Source: Elysia chlorotica
Taxonomy: Eukaryota > Mollusca > Gastropoda > Plakobranchidae
Assembly: GCA_003991915.1 (NCBI GenBank)
Contig: RQTK01000300.1
Span: forward strand, 247,193 to 311,192
DNA length: 64,000 nucleotides
Direction of reading: 5' to 3'
Shown: positions 1 to 11,852 of the stretch, piece after piece
How the letters are laid out: the number at the start of each line of letters is the position of its first letter
Position numbering within the stretch: the first letter of the stretch is position 1
Notes under the pieces: model-generated
Told to the model about the DNA's origin: nothing
Databases searched by the model: none
Seen by the model: only the letters and a program-made list of their open reading frames with translations
Program-made: the position numbers and the translations under genes

Positions 1-686
1 GACGACTTTTCTTTAACCACAGCAACCTGAAACACAAAAAACGAAATAACATTGCTGAATTAGCAAAGCAATTATATGTATGAGATACAATTCTTAGGAA
101 ATGGCATTAAAACAAAAGTGGGAACTATAATAATGCACAGAGCTCAAGATAATGTAAATCCTCTGTGGACATTTTAATCAAGACCAACCATTTACATGGC
201 GTCGCATCAGCCATACTTTAGTTAGCCGACTGAACAAGGTCAATAGAGTCAACCTTCGATCAGCGCAGACAGTCTGTGTGAGTGCAAGCGAGCCTGCAGT
301 ATTGCCAATATCTTGCTTTTTTTTATCTCTCAAAAATTAAATATGAAAAAAAAAGCACATTAATGTTAAAGTAAAACAAAAAATGATATAGTTTGTTTAA
401 AAAAATAACAAAACAATAGTTCAAGTACTTTTTTTCATTATCGGGTCAGTAATCAAAGGTTTTTTTTTATATCATTAAATCAGTTATCACTCATATATTA
501 TTCATGTAAATAATCAGAGCCATAATATTACATAAATAATTCAATGGAACTTCAAAAGCTCACATTTTGTGGCCTGCCGCTCACAACTAAAATGCCGGAT
601 TGGGGAGGAAAATCTACGCTGTGTTAAATGAAAAAAAAAAATGTCCATTTCAGAATTCCACAGTATATATCAAGGCAAAATATTAC
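1..686 (-). other. intron 2 of the MRCK gene (partial)
   Basis: Non-coding sequence downstream (minus sense) of the donor at 686. It is AT-rich with short A and T runs. I see no further kinase exon here; the ATP-lysine exon should lie left of the window. Confidence 0.7.
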
Positions 687-1114
687 CTCTCCAAATGCTC
701 CTCGTCCAATAATCTTAAGAGTTTCAAAGTCATCTCGATGGAGTCTGTTTTGGCGCACAAATGTTGATGCTGGACGTGCTGTTGAGAAAACCAATTATTT
801 TTTTTATGAAATGATTCGCCATGTATACAATGTATAATGTAAAAAAAAAAAAGTAAAGAATCAAGGTAATATGAACATGATTTTTTTTCAAGGATTTACA
901 AAAGTAAAATAAAAAATAACTCACCAAACTCGACAAATTCACTGATGTTTTTCTCCCTGCGCAAAGCTGTGCTATTGCATTCATCGTATAAAACTAAGAG
1001 AGCATCCAGAAGAGTTTCAACACTGACAGCATTGCCATTACTTTTGGCTACACCCTGGAGGTAAATTTCCTCTAGGCGCTTCAGCCTTTTCTCTGCAGAT
1101 GAGTCTGTTTCCAT
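687..1114 (-). CDS. CDC42BPA: MRCK / CDC42-binding protein kinase, first two coding exons (partial)
   Basis: Two exons on the minus strand, 925-1114 (start ATG at 1114, donor gtgagt) and 687-778 (acceptor ctcaacag, donor gtaata), join in phase 1 and give the first 94 residues of a serine/threonine kinase. The gene continues beyond the left edge. Residues about 30-55 carry the MRCK N-terminal signature SVETLLDALLVLYDECN followed by LRREKNISEF. Residues about 75-94 contain LHRDDFETLKIIGRGAFGE, the start of the kinase domain with its glycine-rich ATP loop. In the family this protein is a large AGC kinase (kinase, coiled coil, C1, PH, CNH, CRIB) that phosphorylates myosin light-chain regulators downstream of CDC42. 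Only the N-terminal dimerisation region and kinase start are visible. Whether it is orthologous to MRCK alpha, beta or fly gek cannot be decided; invertebrates usually have one copy. A tttcag acceptor at 1173-1178 suggests that the exon begins at 1172 with a short 5' UTR. Confidence 0.9.
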
Positions 1115-4100
1115 AGCCCAGGAAAACCCTTAGCAAATGTTTGTGGCTGTTCATAAAGCCTTGTTATTTAACCTGAAATGACAAAAAAACATGTTATCTA
1201 CACTATCTTAAAATTTAATATTCAAGTTAGACTTTGCAATTGTTTTAGCTTTAGACCCTTCATTGCATCCAAACATGAACATTTTTACAAACAACACAAA
1301 TTATGTTTCTAATCCAACCCTGTTACTCGTTAGCATGAATAAAAAGAAATCGATAATCACTTTCCTTTCCAAACATAGGATCCTTTAAATAATTGGTGAA
1401 ATTACAAAATAATGACAAAATCATGTAAACCAGACATACAATTTTTTTTAATATCATTTGAAGGTAAACAAAACAAAGGAGAACATGCTGAATATTGATA
1501 GAGAATAAAAGTAGAATGATAGTGCAGAGTGCTGCCAGTGTGTAATTTGGCATTTTTAACCCCTGCGGTACAGTGTAAAAGTGAGCCACTTGCAATTACA
1601 AGCCCACAGTCACACGAATAGAACAGGCCTGAGTTCAATTCAACAAGCAATGTAGCAGGCGCCTGTTTCACATCAGTGTGTGTGTGTCTGTCTGTCTGTC
1701 TCATGGGGCGGCATTTGACACTTTATCACCATTTTTCCATACCTTAATGCTAGAGACCCAGGCTAACATCATTGATATATTTTAACTGTCATAGTGAGAA
1801 AGGGAGGCTGAGAATCCTCCAAACTATTCATCGATTTCATTGGTTAACACTTTAAGAGCATGTACACACATTCAACGCGTGATAGAAAAGGGAAGAATAA
1901 AGGATGAATGAAGGCCCACTACCAGGGCAGTTTGTTGGCACCCTGCAGTACCCAGTTGGGAGGTAGTGAGGTAGCCGTGAGCGGAACCAGTAGTTCATTC
2001 ACCGCGAGGCAGTCATCTGGCACCCTGCGCTTTATGCGTTAAGTTGGTATGTATATATACACTCACTGAGAGTCAAGTTATTTATAGTGGTTTATTATTT
2101 ATCACAAGAGCAGTGAGGTGCATAGGTCCACCTAGATCCAGATGTAAATAACACAGTAATACAGTGGTCTCTTCCAAAGAACCTATCTTTGGTCACAAGA
2201 AAGACAAGTTCCGCAGTGATGCCAACTTACTGAACTTTTATGCATACTGGTACTGCAGCGTACCAGATTCACAATATCAGAACCACCCCAAATCAATCAT
2301 TTATGTCAGTAGTAGGGGGCCTACATTTAAGCAAAATAAAACCGATGCACTTCTTAGTCAAATTTATTTATAAAGTTTAAGTATGCTTTATAGTCGATTC
2401 AAATAATTGTATAGAGAGAATCTAGCCCATGCATTGTATAGCGGTGCTGTAGCAAAATAAGGGTGGTTCGCAAGGCTGATTTTCAAGGCTTTATGAGCAA
2501 TGATGTGATCTTCCTACTCAGCATGGCTATGCAGAGCCTCATTTCCATAGGAAACATGGTTGGCTCTAGTTTTACAAGCCACACCTGATTCTTTTAACTT
2601 ACGGTAGTAATCAGAGGGATAAAAAAAATCACAATTTGCCTCTTCCTAATCTAACCAATGCCAATTTAATTTGTTTTATAATGTGGACCAACATGATCAA
2701 CAAATTCCAACTTTATTTCTAGTTTACTAATGAATAACTCAGGAAAGTCTAGATATAGATTTCTAGAATCTAGATTGATAGATTTAGATCTAGACCTAGT
2801 AAGAAATCTAGTCTAGATCTACACGATGTTACTTTGTTAGTGAATAACCCACGATCAGCGATGTTCATACTGTTTCTGGTTCTCTTTTAAATTGTGTCAA
2901 ATTGTTGGGTTTTTTTACAGTTTTCGCAAGTCAATGCAGGGCACAAAGACTGACGGAGAACGTTGAAGAACCTTGACAGAACTTTGCTAGAAGTTTTTAA
3001 TTGTTTACGGAATTTCGTAAATTTATAGAAAATTGGCATCACTGATCCTTACATCTGATGGACCTCGCTGTTGTGTGAAGAGAAGACTGCAAAAAGATCA
3101 GTCAAAAAAAAAAAAATGTACAACTAGTATAATTCTCAGTCAATAGGCAGATGTTGCATTTATAAACATAATTATGTAATGTCCCTTCTCACAGTGGGTT
3201 CTTAGTTTTCTAAAGGCGGATTTTTATGTCAGTAGCAAGTTTTCCTAAAGACAAGTAAAGAGAAAAATATTACGTTTCATATTAAGAAAAGATCTATATA
3301 CAGAAGCCCTGTTCAAGCCATGGGAGTTATTATAGTCACATTAAAACAACTTTTTACAAGAACACATCCAATTTGAAAGAGAATTATATAATATCTATTC
3401 TAGAGATTTCACTTCTCTCACTGACCTTTTTTTAAATGTGTTCTAAAACTAATGAAGAAAATCTTTTTCAAAGTCAAAAGATCCAGACTTACAGTGACTA
3501 TGTTAAATGAATTTATAATTGAATTAAAGCTACTAAACTGTCAGCATCTTTCCAAAAGCTGAGTCTATGCACTACAGTCATAGTACTTCTGTCCAATTTT
3601 TTTATAACTATATAAAAGATCTACAATAATATGCAATAGGCATATGGTCACGTCCTTTTCCACCACAATATCGCATGAAAGTTCACACCACCTACTGTGA
3701 ACGCCCTGCCCATTTTGTGAAATCTGCCTTTTTTAGTACATAGTTAATTTATGTATTGTATCTATAACCATAAATATGGTTAATAAATCATAACTCCTAG
3801 TCCTACTTGAAATGGTTTTAACTTTTACACAAATATGGGTGCAAGCAGACTGAGTCGAAATCTTTCAAAGTATTGGGATCATGTAACGTCATCTTAACAT
3901 TGGATGATTGGTCTGCAGATGATGTACATTCAACAGCCCCACTGAGGCGAGTGAAGATGGAGGTACTGAGGTCTGCTAATAAGTACCCTATTAAATTTGT
4001 TACTTTTCATTTGGTTCTTCTCTTTAAGAATGTGTATTTGAGATTAAATCAAGCAAAGAATGCATGAAATAAGTGTATCTAGATCAGAAAGCAACTAGAG

Positions 4101-4780
4101 ACTCAGTACATGATAGATCTATTTCTAGAGAAGTCTGAACCAAACTTGGAGGTTTTCGAACATTCAATGTTGATTTTGAGCAAGAAGGAAGATGAAGATA
4201 GGTCTATACAGTCTACAACATACATTATAGATCTATTATGGCACCATCTATAATAGCTATATTTGATTTGGCACGGTAAAACAGGTAGGAAATCAGGAAG
4301 ATGAATCATAGATAGATAGATCTAGCCAGGTCAATATTCTAATCTAGATTAGATTGAGTAACAATCAGTGGACCCCACACAGCATCAATGTCCTAGTCTA
4401 GATTCATTTTTTAGAATATGCTTTTGATAATGTAATACAAGGAAGGTGGGGATAGATATCTAACATAGATCTAGTCTATGTCTACTGAAAAGTTTCTGAA
4501 TGTGTTGGTTGGAAACATGACTTCCTCTCTAGGGTCTATACATTCTAGATTACTGCAGTATAACTACTAGAATCTAGATCTAGATAAGTATTCGTACATT
4601 TTAGATGATTAGATCTGCCTTTATTTGGTTGGTTTGGATTGGATCTGGTCGTGACAAGGGTGCTTAAAACCTTTGAAGATGGTGTATTATTCCAAGAGGC
4701 AGGAGACTAGGTCATCACCTGCTCAGTTCGTTTCAATGACTTTCCTGGTTCGATAAATGCCACAGACATTACCCCATCCT

Positions 4781-4830
4781 ACAAACATGGCGTTTGTGTG
4801 TAATTCTCATTCATGGGCATTGTGGGATAC
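4781..4830. promoter_or_regulatory. cluster of YY1-like and ZNF143-like motifs
   Basis: AAACATGGCG (4783-4792) resembles a YY1 site. GCATTGTGGG (4817-4826), read on the minus strand as CCCACAATGC, resembles the ZNF143/Staf core. Both are typical of housekeeping core promoters. No adjacent exon is recognised, so the target transcript is unknown. Confidence 0.2.
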
Positions 4831-5566
4831 ACAAATGTGTCGACATGGCCAGCCATTGTGAACCTCCATACACCAAAACGAATACTAGAAAATATTAATA
4901 GTTATAATAAGTTGTTTCTTTTTTTATGTTTACTCTCTGATGTTTTTTACATTTGAATATTTTATATAAACTTTATTTAGCTCTTTATGCTTCCACTTAA
5001 CATAAAGTTTCGTTGTAAACTAAAAATCAAACCACATTATTTAGAAAATGTAATTGACCTGATGGCTGCCGCAAAACAACGATGATAAGCTTATGCTAGG
5101 TGCGTCCATGGATTCGCTAATCGCTTCTTATCGTTGCCTTTAATTTGTCCATACACGCGTTCGTGGCGTTCTGAATCTATTCGATGCACAACTTGATTAG
5201 TTTTACCTCAAACTATTGCTAGAATGAAAATATAAAATGGCTTACTGGCGCTAGGCTTCTGAAAGATCAAACTTATCTTTTAATAATTTAAAAAGGCTAT
5301 ATAAAGTTTATGTTACGGATAGGGAAAACTACTAACATGAAAACGGTTTTCAAGCAATTAGAACACACTACTTTTGACTCTTTGCTACAGTGTGGATTCT
5401 AGTAATTTTAAGTTTCCCAACGTATTTTGACTTACTACAAGCGTGTTACTGCAGTCTTATAGAAAAGCATTTTATGGAAACCTGCAGACGTAAGCATTCA
5501 TTACTGAGACGTCTCAGATGCATACCTATTACTAATCAGCTTTACATAAATTTTTAACAGATTTGA

Positions 5567-5587
5567 TCTCTCTCTCCCTCTCTCTCT

Positions 5588-5624
<37 letters not shown>

Positions 5625-5769
5625 ACTCTCTCTCTCCCCCTCGCTCCATCTCTGTCTCTTTGTCTTTCTATCTTTGTCTCTGTTAGTGTCTCTGTCTGTC
5701 TCTCTCTGTATCTGTTGTCTCTCTCTCTGTCTCTCTCTGTGTCTCCCCCCCCCCAAAAAAAAAAAAAAA
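5567..5769. repeat. (CT)n microsatellite with C and A homopolymers
   Basis: Imperfect CT/TCTG-rich tract ending in a run of ten C and then thirteen A. It creates a spurious open frame of Leu-Ser repeats. Confidence 0.95.
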
Positions 5770-6188
5770 TCCATCCATCTATAATTATGTCTTTCCATTT
5801 TTTTTCAATAATTATATTGAACCTTCTTTAACTCCTCGTGGGGAAATGTCTCTCCGCCTACACCCAAAATGATACTGGGTAAGCTGATTTGGTCAGAATT
5901 CAATTGCTGGATCTCCTTAATGAAAACCAAGCGTTGTGTCCAATCAGCTACTTCACCACCAGGAAAATTTAGACAGATATTTTACCCATTCAATACAAGA
6001 CGCTGGCGGGCGTTTTGTGGCTGAATGGGTATTTAACAGGATGCAGTATAAAGTCGAGATGTTTTCTATGGTTAATACTCTTGTCATCAAGTTAGTGACT
6101 TTTATTACCGTGTAAAATTGTAAAGATGGGCAGATGTTGATAAAGAAATAATTAAAGATATATGTATATACATTATATGTAATTCTGT

Positions 6189-6360
<172 letters not shown>

Positions 6361-6817
6361 TAGAGAGACACGGTGATAGATCGATATAGGCAGATAAATA
6401 GGCAGCGCATGTGGATGGGTTTGGGAAAGGCATGTAGAGAGAAAGAGAGAGAGACAGAGGAGGAAGGTGATACTGATAGAGCAGCGGCGGAAATGGCGAT
6501 CACCATTCAATAACAGTTTTTAAATAGTCTCACGTAGAGTTTCTGGGTAAACACTGCCTCATGAAAAATCAAGACTTTCCCCTCGTTGGTTTAATTAGTG
6601 ATGTACAAATGTTTCCAGCGAAAAATTTGGAAAAATAATTTTTTGCAATTAAAAGAAGATTGAAGCGCAGGATATGAAGTTTCGCATAAGCACAAACACA
6701 ATATAAAAGACATACAAATGTACACGTTCAAGATAAAACAATCCTTCTCTACCCATAACAACCAGCTTAAAACGCGTTCACTATTGAAATTTACCTAATC
6801 CACACTAAAATGCCTAC

Positions 6818-6900
6818 CTTATTCTTGTTCCATCAAATTACAATACTTGTTACCCGAAACTCGCCGCCATGTTGCACTGGATAGGCACATTTTTTCGGAA
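6818..6900 (-). promoter_or_regulatory. candidate non-coding first exon / promoter of the MRCK gene
   Basis: On the minus strand 6874-6863 reads CAACATGGCGGC, a YY1-type motif that in animal genes usually sits just downstream of the transcription start. About 45 bases further in the minus sense is a good splice donor, AATAAG followed by gtaggc, at 6818/6817. A transcript from here could splice to the acceptor near 1173. This is inference from motif and splice grammar only; no TATA box or coding evidence supports it. Confidence 0.3.
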
Positions 6901-7690
6901 AGATTATGGATGCTCGTTGTACACTTCCGAAGGGCTGTTTGTGCTTCTGCGAAACTCCATATCCCGTGGAAGGGAGGGTGTTTTAGAGAAGATTCCCTCT
7001 TTGGTTATTGTGTAAAACAATGCCATGCGTTCTAATAATTATAATCTCACATTTAACGTTTACTTCTATTCAATGTTTCTTGGATATCACGTTTGAAGAT
7101 CTCAATTTACAACACGCAAGTCAGCAAGTAATGCCAAAATCAATGTCATGCAGACTTATATTCATCGGACATTGATGCTTCGCACCCCCTCTGGTCTGCT
7201 AGAAACTCACGCTCTTATTATGTAGTGGCATTAATTTGGAAAGTGGCATTAACTTGGCGAATGGACTCAAACACCTGAGCATACAGTCGAGAGAGAAAGA
7301 GAGAGATGGGGGTTGGAGTATTATTTCAGTTACAAGCCTACAAAAGTCGGCAATAAGTCGGCGTATGGAAAAAGGAGTGCCGTAATTATCAGTAGACCAA
7401 TACATACGGAAATTAAAATGTCTACAAGTGAGTGATTTATAAATCGTTAAAACGTGTTCTTACAGCTTCAGCGCTGGAGCACTCGGCTAAGCTTGGATCG
7501 AGAAACCCGGACCTTACGTCAGATACATGTAAAAAAAAAAAAAAAACAATTTTTTTTAAATGCAGCTTCCTAACCACTTTACCAGGGATCCAGTTTTTGC
7601 ATCAACTAGCGTCGGCGTTAGCTCTCCGCTTCAAAATAAAAGACTAACCTCTGGTGATCGCAAACCAGTGGAGAGGGAGGGGGTAGGTGA

Positions 7691-7895
7691 GTGGGGCGAA
7701 TCTGAAGAAGTAGAGCGTTGGTCTTCGAATCGGAAGGTCTGCGGTTCAAATCCCGCGATCGATAAAAAATATATTTGTCCGATTTCGTCTCCTACTAGTT
7801 GAGTCGTTAAGGAAGCACGCACAATTACCAGACGTCAACCTTGAAGCCCGTCCGCAATATAGCTTGTAGTACAGATGTTAGATGTTAAGCAGCAA
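7691..7895 (+). repeat. tRNA-derived SINE, plus orientation, copy 1
   Basis: The tRNA-like head has an A-box-like AGTAGAGCGTTGG and a B-box-like GGTTCAAATCCC (about 7742-7755). It is followed by the family body: a GATTTCGTCTCCTACTAGTTG-like segment, CAGACGTCAACCTTGAAGCC and a GATGTTAGATGTTAAGC tail. It belongs to the same family as the eleven other copies in this window. It is more diverged, and its middle part is shortened. Confidence 0.75.
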
Positions 7896-8511
7896 AACAA
7901 ATTATGATCGACAGCAACGCAGGGCAGAGAGAAACAAATAGGCCTAATTGTTTTTAGGTTGTGCCCGTCGATGTCGATACGTACATTTCTGCAGCACCCG
8001 CTCTCGGCAAACTACATTGTACATATATTGCCAAGTCGTCACTACAACAGTTGCGTCAAAATTAAGGAAAATATGTTTCGCAACGCCAATGGTGGTTAAC
8101 CTTTTATCACCGTTATGTAATAATTAAGATATTGCCTAACACGCAAAAAAAAAGTGGTAAAAAGTGGGTTGGGGTTGTGGTGCGGAGATAACCTATTTGC
8201 AGGTTAGCCATATTTCCAACATCTGTCTATCTTTGGTTTATATTACGGGCCTACATGATCTGGTCCACAGAAATAGTTTGTTTTATTTATTTGTCCATGT
8301 TTTTAAGAAAAAAAATTAACAAAACATGAAGGTTTAATAAAAAATTAGAGCTGTACTAAATTGTGCAGCTCTAAATAGCCTGATATTATAACTTTTTGTT
8401 AAACGATATGCTGGTTTCTGGAACAAATAAATTGTTTTGTGTGTGTTTTGTTTGTGTAAATGGATAAAAACAATAACAAAACAAAACAGAGCTTAATGTT
8501 TTAGAAGAGGG

Positions 8512-8556
<45 letters not shown>
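8512..8556. repeat. (GA)n microsatellite
   Basis: About 18 uninterrupted AG units followed by an AG-rich degenerate tail to about 8640. Confidence 0.95.
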
Positions 8557-8558
<2 letters not shown>

Positions 8559-9662
8559 GAAGGAGGAATGGAGACAGTCAGAGAGGCATAGAGACAGAGT
8601 GATACAGAAAAAGAACAAGGAAAGAGGAAAATTAACAAGATAGAGAACGAAACTCATCAGAGATCGAGATCGCGTCTCTGGTTGCACTTAGTCTAGTTCA
8701 GTTAAAATTACCCAAATGCAGATTTAAGGTGCAAACGTAATTTTTAAAATAAATTAACAACATAATATTATATCATCATGACTGCCTCTGGTAACGGCAT
8801 GACAACATACTAAGCGAGTCCATAGAAATGATTATGTTATGGGTTTCTTTTTTTTTTTTTTAAACCACGAGAATTTAACCGGCGAGGGGAGAAGAGGCTT
8901 TACTTGTGGATCACAATCATGTGACTGCCTTTAATAAAAATGAATTTCTTATATATCCCTCCCAATGGGAAGATCAGCTTGCGAAGAAATTTTAAACTAT
9001 TTTTTTTAATTGCATTGATGTCTGATTACCTAATATTGAGAACAGGTCGATTTTTAAATGAAGCAATACTTATAATTAAGACACATTTTTTTCAGGTAAA
9101 AATATTCCATTTTTAACTTTTTAAAGATTAAAGAATTAACTTACTAAAAAATCGCGTAGTCTCATGGGCAAAATGCTGGATATCAGTACACGTGAAAGAA
9201 ATTAGACGCAGATCATGTTATTATTTTTAGAGATATGTAGAGTTCCCCACCATATTATATAGAAAGTGAGTCAATATGCTCCATGTAAAGAAACCAATGC
9301 TTAACAATGAAATGCGAGCAAAAACTGTTGAATAATACTCTATGAAACTTTATTAGGTATCTTGCTGGTATGATTTAGCGCCGCGCATCAACTTACCTTG
9401 CCCCTACTTGTACATGTACATTTCCCTTTCTTTGGCATTTGATTAATTCCATCCTTTGTATATGATAAAATAATCATTTTTTATGATACATAATCAATAA
9501 TGTAGGATAACCAAAGACCTTTCAATTTGAAATCGTAACATGTTTGAGGATAATCATTAGGCTCATTTATTTTTGTCAGGGGCTAATAAGACAAGATCGC
9601 AGTGAAATGAAGAACCGACGCGCTCTTGTCAACTAAAGTAGACAATACAACTTCAATAGTGG

Positions 9663-9855
9663 ACGGAAGTGACTTTTCTAATTTCCACGCAGGTGATGTT
9701 GATTGGCTTGTCAATCACTCTGAGTCCCTCGGCCTCAGACTGAGCCACTGACGGCACTGAGGTGACTGTGCTAAGCCGAGAGACAAAACCAGTAGGTTTA
9801 CTAGGCTAATTAGGCCTAGTCTCAACACTGTCATTGACACCCAGCCATCCCACAA
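9663..9855 (+). promoter_or_regulatory. candidate GANAB promoter and non-coding first exon
   Basis: ACGGAAGTGAC (9663-9673) is an ETS-type core promoter motif, and a CCAAT box (ATTGG on plus) lies near 9701. The sequence CCACAA followed by gtaagt at 9856 is a consensus splice donor. The GANAB start codon lies one base after a strong acceptor (cttttcgcag, ending at 11851), so a non-coding upstream exon is expected, and this is the best candidate I see. Inference only. Confidence 0.35.
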
Positions 9856-10185
9856 GTAAGTCCGAGACAGTTGTGTAGAATCTACACCAGACGCAAGCTA
9901 CCCTCAGTTTCTTTAGACTCAAAGTATAAATTGAAAGAGGGTAACATGTACCGGTAGTGTAGATTCGGTATAATCAAGTAAAAGATTAGTAGAACTTTAT
10001 CTAATCTAGATCTAGATTCTAGATTAGATTAGGCCTACACACTAGATCTAGACCATTTATTAAAAATAGAGAGGTGTGGTTAACAGTGTATTCCGGCTCT
10101 GTTTAAATATCAACCCTATTCTATATGTATCACTATCAGTATGATCACTGCCTCAATTTTACGTTTTTTTGTTGCTCACCGCAGG

Positions 10186-10374
10186 GTTGTTGTTGTTGAG
10201 TTGGTTCAACGTCCCACATCAGCACTAGAATCTAGATCTATGTAGGCTAGGCCCTATATTGTGGACTGGCAGCTGACAATTTTATGTGCTGCCACACACA
10301 AGACAGGGCAGGGATACCATGACTTCTGTCTCAGCCGATCACATTAATTAAACTGACACCGACCCAACCAGTCT
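10186..10374 (-). repeat. tRNA-derived SINE, minus orientation, copy 2 (head truncated)
   Basis: Starts with the (GTT)n GAGTTGGTTCAACGTCC tail and continues through TTGTGGAC, GACAATTTTATGTGCTGCC and ACAGGGCAGGGATACCATGAC to GACACCGACCCAACCAG. The tRNA-like head is missing. Confidence 0.85.
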
Positions 10375-10432
10375 TTTGCCTGTTTTGGACCATAGCAAGC
10401 TATATTTCTAGATCTTAATCGTAGCGTCAATC

Positions 10433-10655
10433 GACACAGAGTAGCGCTTGTGCCATTTTACAAAACGTCAACTGACACAGAGTAGCTCTGTTCCCATTGA
10501 CATTATAACGTCACATGACACAGAGAGATTTTGTAATGGGAACAGAGTAAAATTCATGCAGCGCCTGAAAACAGAGTGAGTATAGGAACACAGTGATTTT
10601 ATTACTGACACAGAGTAGTTTTAATTATTCACATGGTGAGTGTCGATACAGAGTG
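10433..10655 (+). repeat. irregular array of ACACAGAGTA motifs
   Basis: GACACAGAGTAG or close variants recur about eight times (near 10433, 10473, 10517, 10551, 10570, 10587, 10606 and 10646) at 20-45 base spacing. Between them are differing, partly AT-rich sequences. It is not a clean tandem repeat. It lies between the candidate promoter and the first coding exon of GANAB. Confidence 0.6.
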
Positions 10656-11007
10656 ATAAAATTATTGTCAATAATTTTGTTAAACTTTTATTATTAATCA
10701 ATATCATTAACCCTTTCCACTCTCACCACCGAACACTCAGTTGTTTGGTAGATCAAGCTTCTCGCATTAACGGAGGCTCCGTTGATTGGTGCGGTCATTT
10801 TTTCCCAACAAAGAAGGCTTTGTTGATCACCGAATGTGAATCATAGCAACAAGATATAAAGCCAATTCACCTTTCCCTTAATAGGCCTACACATTTTTGC
10901 CAATCCAACTTTGAGTGTTTCTGATGGAAGTTTACAATCCTATCAGCAGTTTTGGCTCGTTTTTTGTATCAATAAAGCAATTCTTATTTAGACACCCACT
11001 TAGATCG

Positions 11008-11087
11008 TTGAGTTGAGTTGATTCAACCTCCAACACCAGCGCTATACAAGTAGATGGGCCTCAAGGCTGACTTCTGACAATTTTACC
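11008..11087 (-). repeat. SINE tail fragment, minus orientation, copy 3
   Basis: A GAGTTGAGTTGATTCAACC tail, then a CAGCGCTATA and TCTGACAATTTTAC match to the 3' third of the SINE family. It is truncated. Confidence 0.7.
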
Positions 11088-11614
11088 CATATTTCCAACA
11101 GAAAAATTTATAAATTATATTTTAAAAGATGTCACTGGAAAGTGTATGCAATCTAGTTTTCAGTTATACCAAAATATTTTTTTGTTTTGTTTTGAGTAAT
11201 TTCATTTTTTGTAAACACACTTCATTTTTTTTCAAGGCACTGCAGTTAAGCTTATCATGATTGGGTGAGGAAAGAGTTAATATAAATTGATGTTTTGTCT
11301 ATCAACACAGAGCTATTGTGTATCAAATACCTAAGTAATTAGATTTACCCACATCAGACCTCTTCATCCAATCATATTTTAAATGTAACCCTTTTCTGAT
11401 TTTAATAATAATCTCAGGTACCTGAGTTGGTATTCAACTTAAAGGGGACCTTTCTTGTTGGTTCATTGTAAAACTTGATAGTGACAACAGTTCATAAAGT
11501 GAGCAGTCTATGGGATAGGCTGTTGAGCTCATCAATGCACATGTACATGTGTCTTGAGCCGTCTCTAAGACCAACAGCCATTTGGATTAAGGTAAAAATA
11601 ATCACTCCCTTTCC

Positions 11615-11672
11615 ATGACAACAAACTTAGAAGGGGTACATGTATGACAACAAGCTTAGAAGGGGTACATGT
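11615..11672 (+). repeat. 29-bp tandem duplication
   Basis: Two direct copies (11615-11643 and 11644-11672) differing at one base, each ending in AGAAGGGGTACATGT. Confidence 0.9.
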
Positions 11673-11852
11673 ATGCGATTGAGTTCCAAATTGCATTTCA
11701 AACCAGATTTATATGATATCATCCAAAACTAACCTATACACTTTAGATCTTAACCTAAAATCCTGAATCTAGATCTAGAATCTAAAATCTGCTTTAGATC
11801 TCCTCAGTCTTAAAATCTAAGTCGAATGAAATTGTGTCTTTCTTTTCGCAGA

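Noticed and set aside
7691..7770. Functional tRNA gene
   Set aside because: A and B boxes are present, but there is no paired acceptor stem and the 3' flank is the SINE body, so it is a SINE head.
9680..9710. ER stress response element upstream of GANAB
   Set aside because: A CCACG and an ATTGG are close together, but orientation and spacing do not match CCAAT-N9-CCACG.
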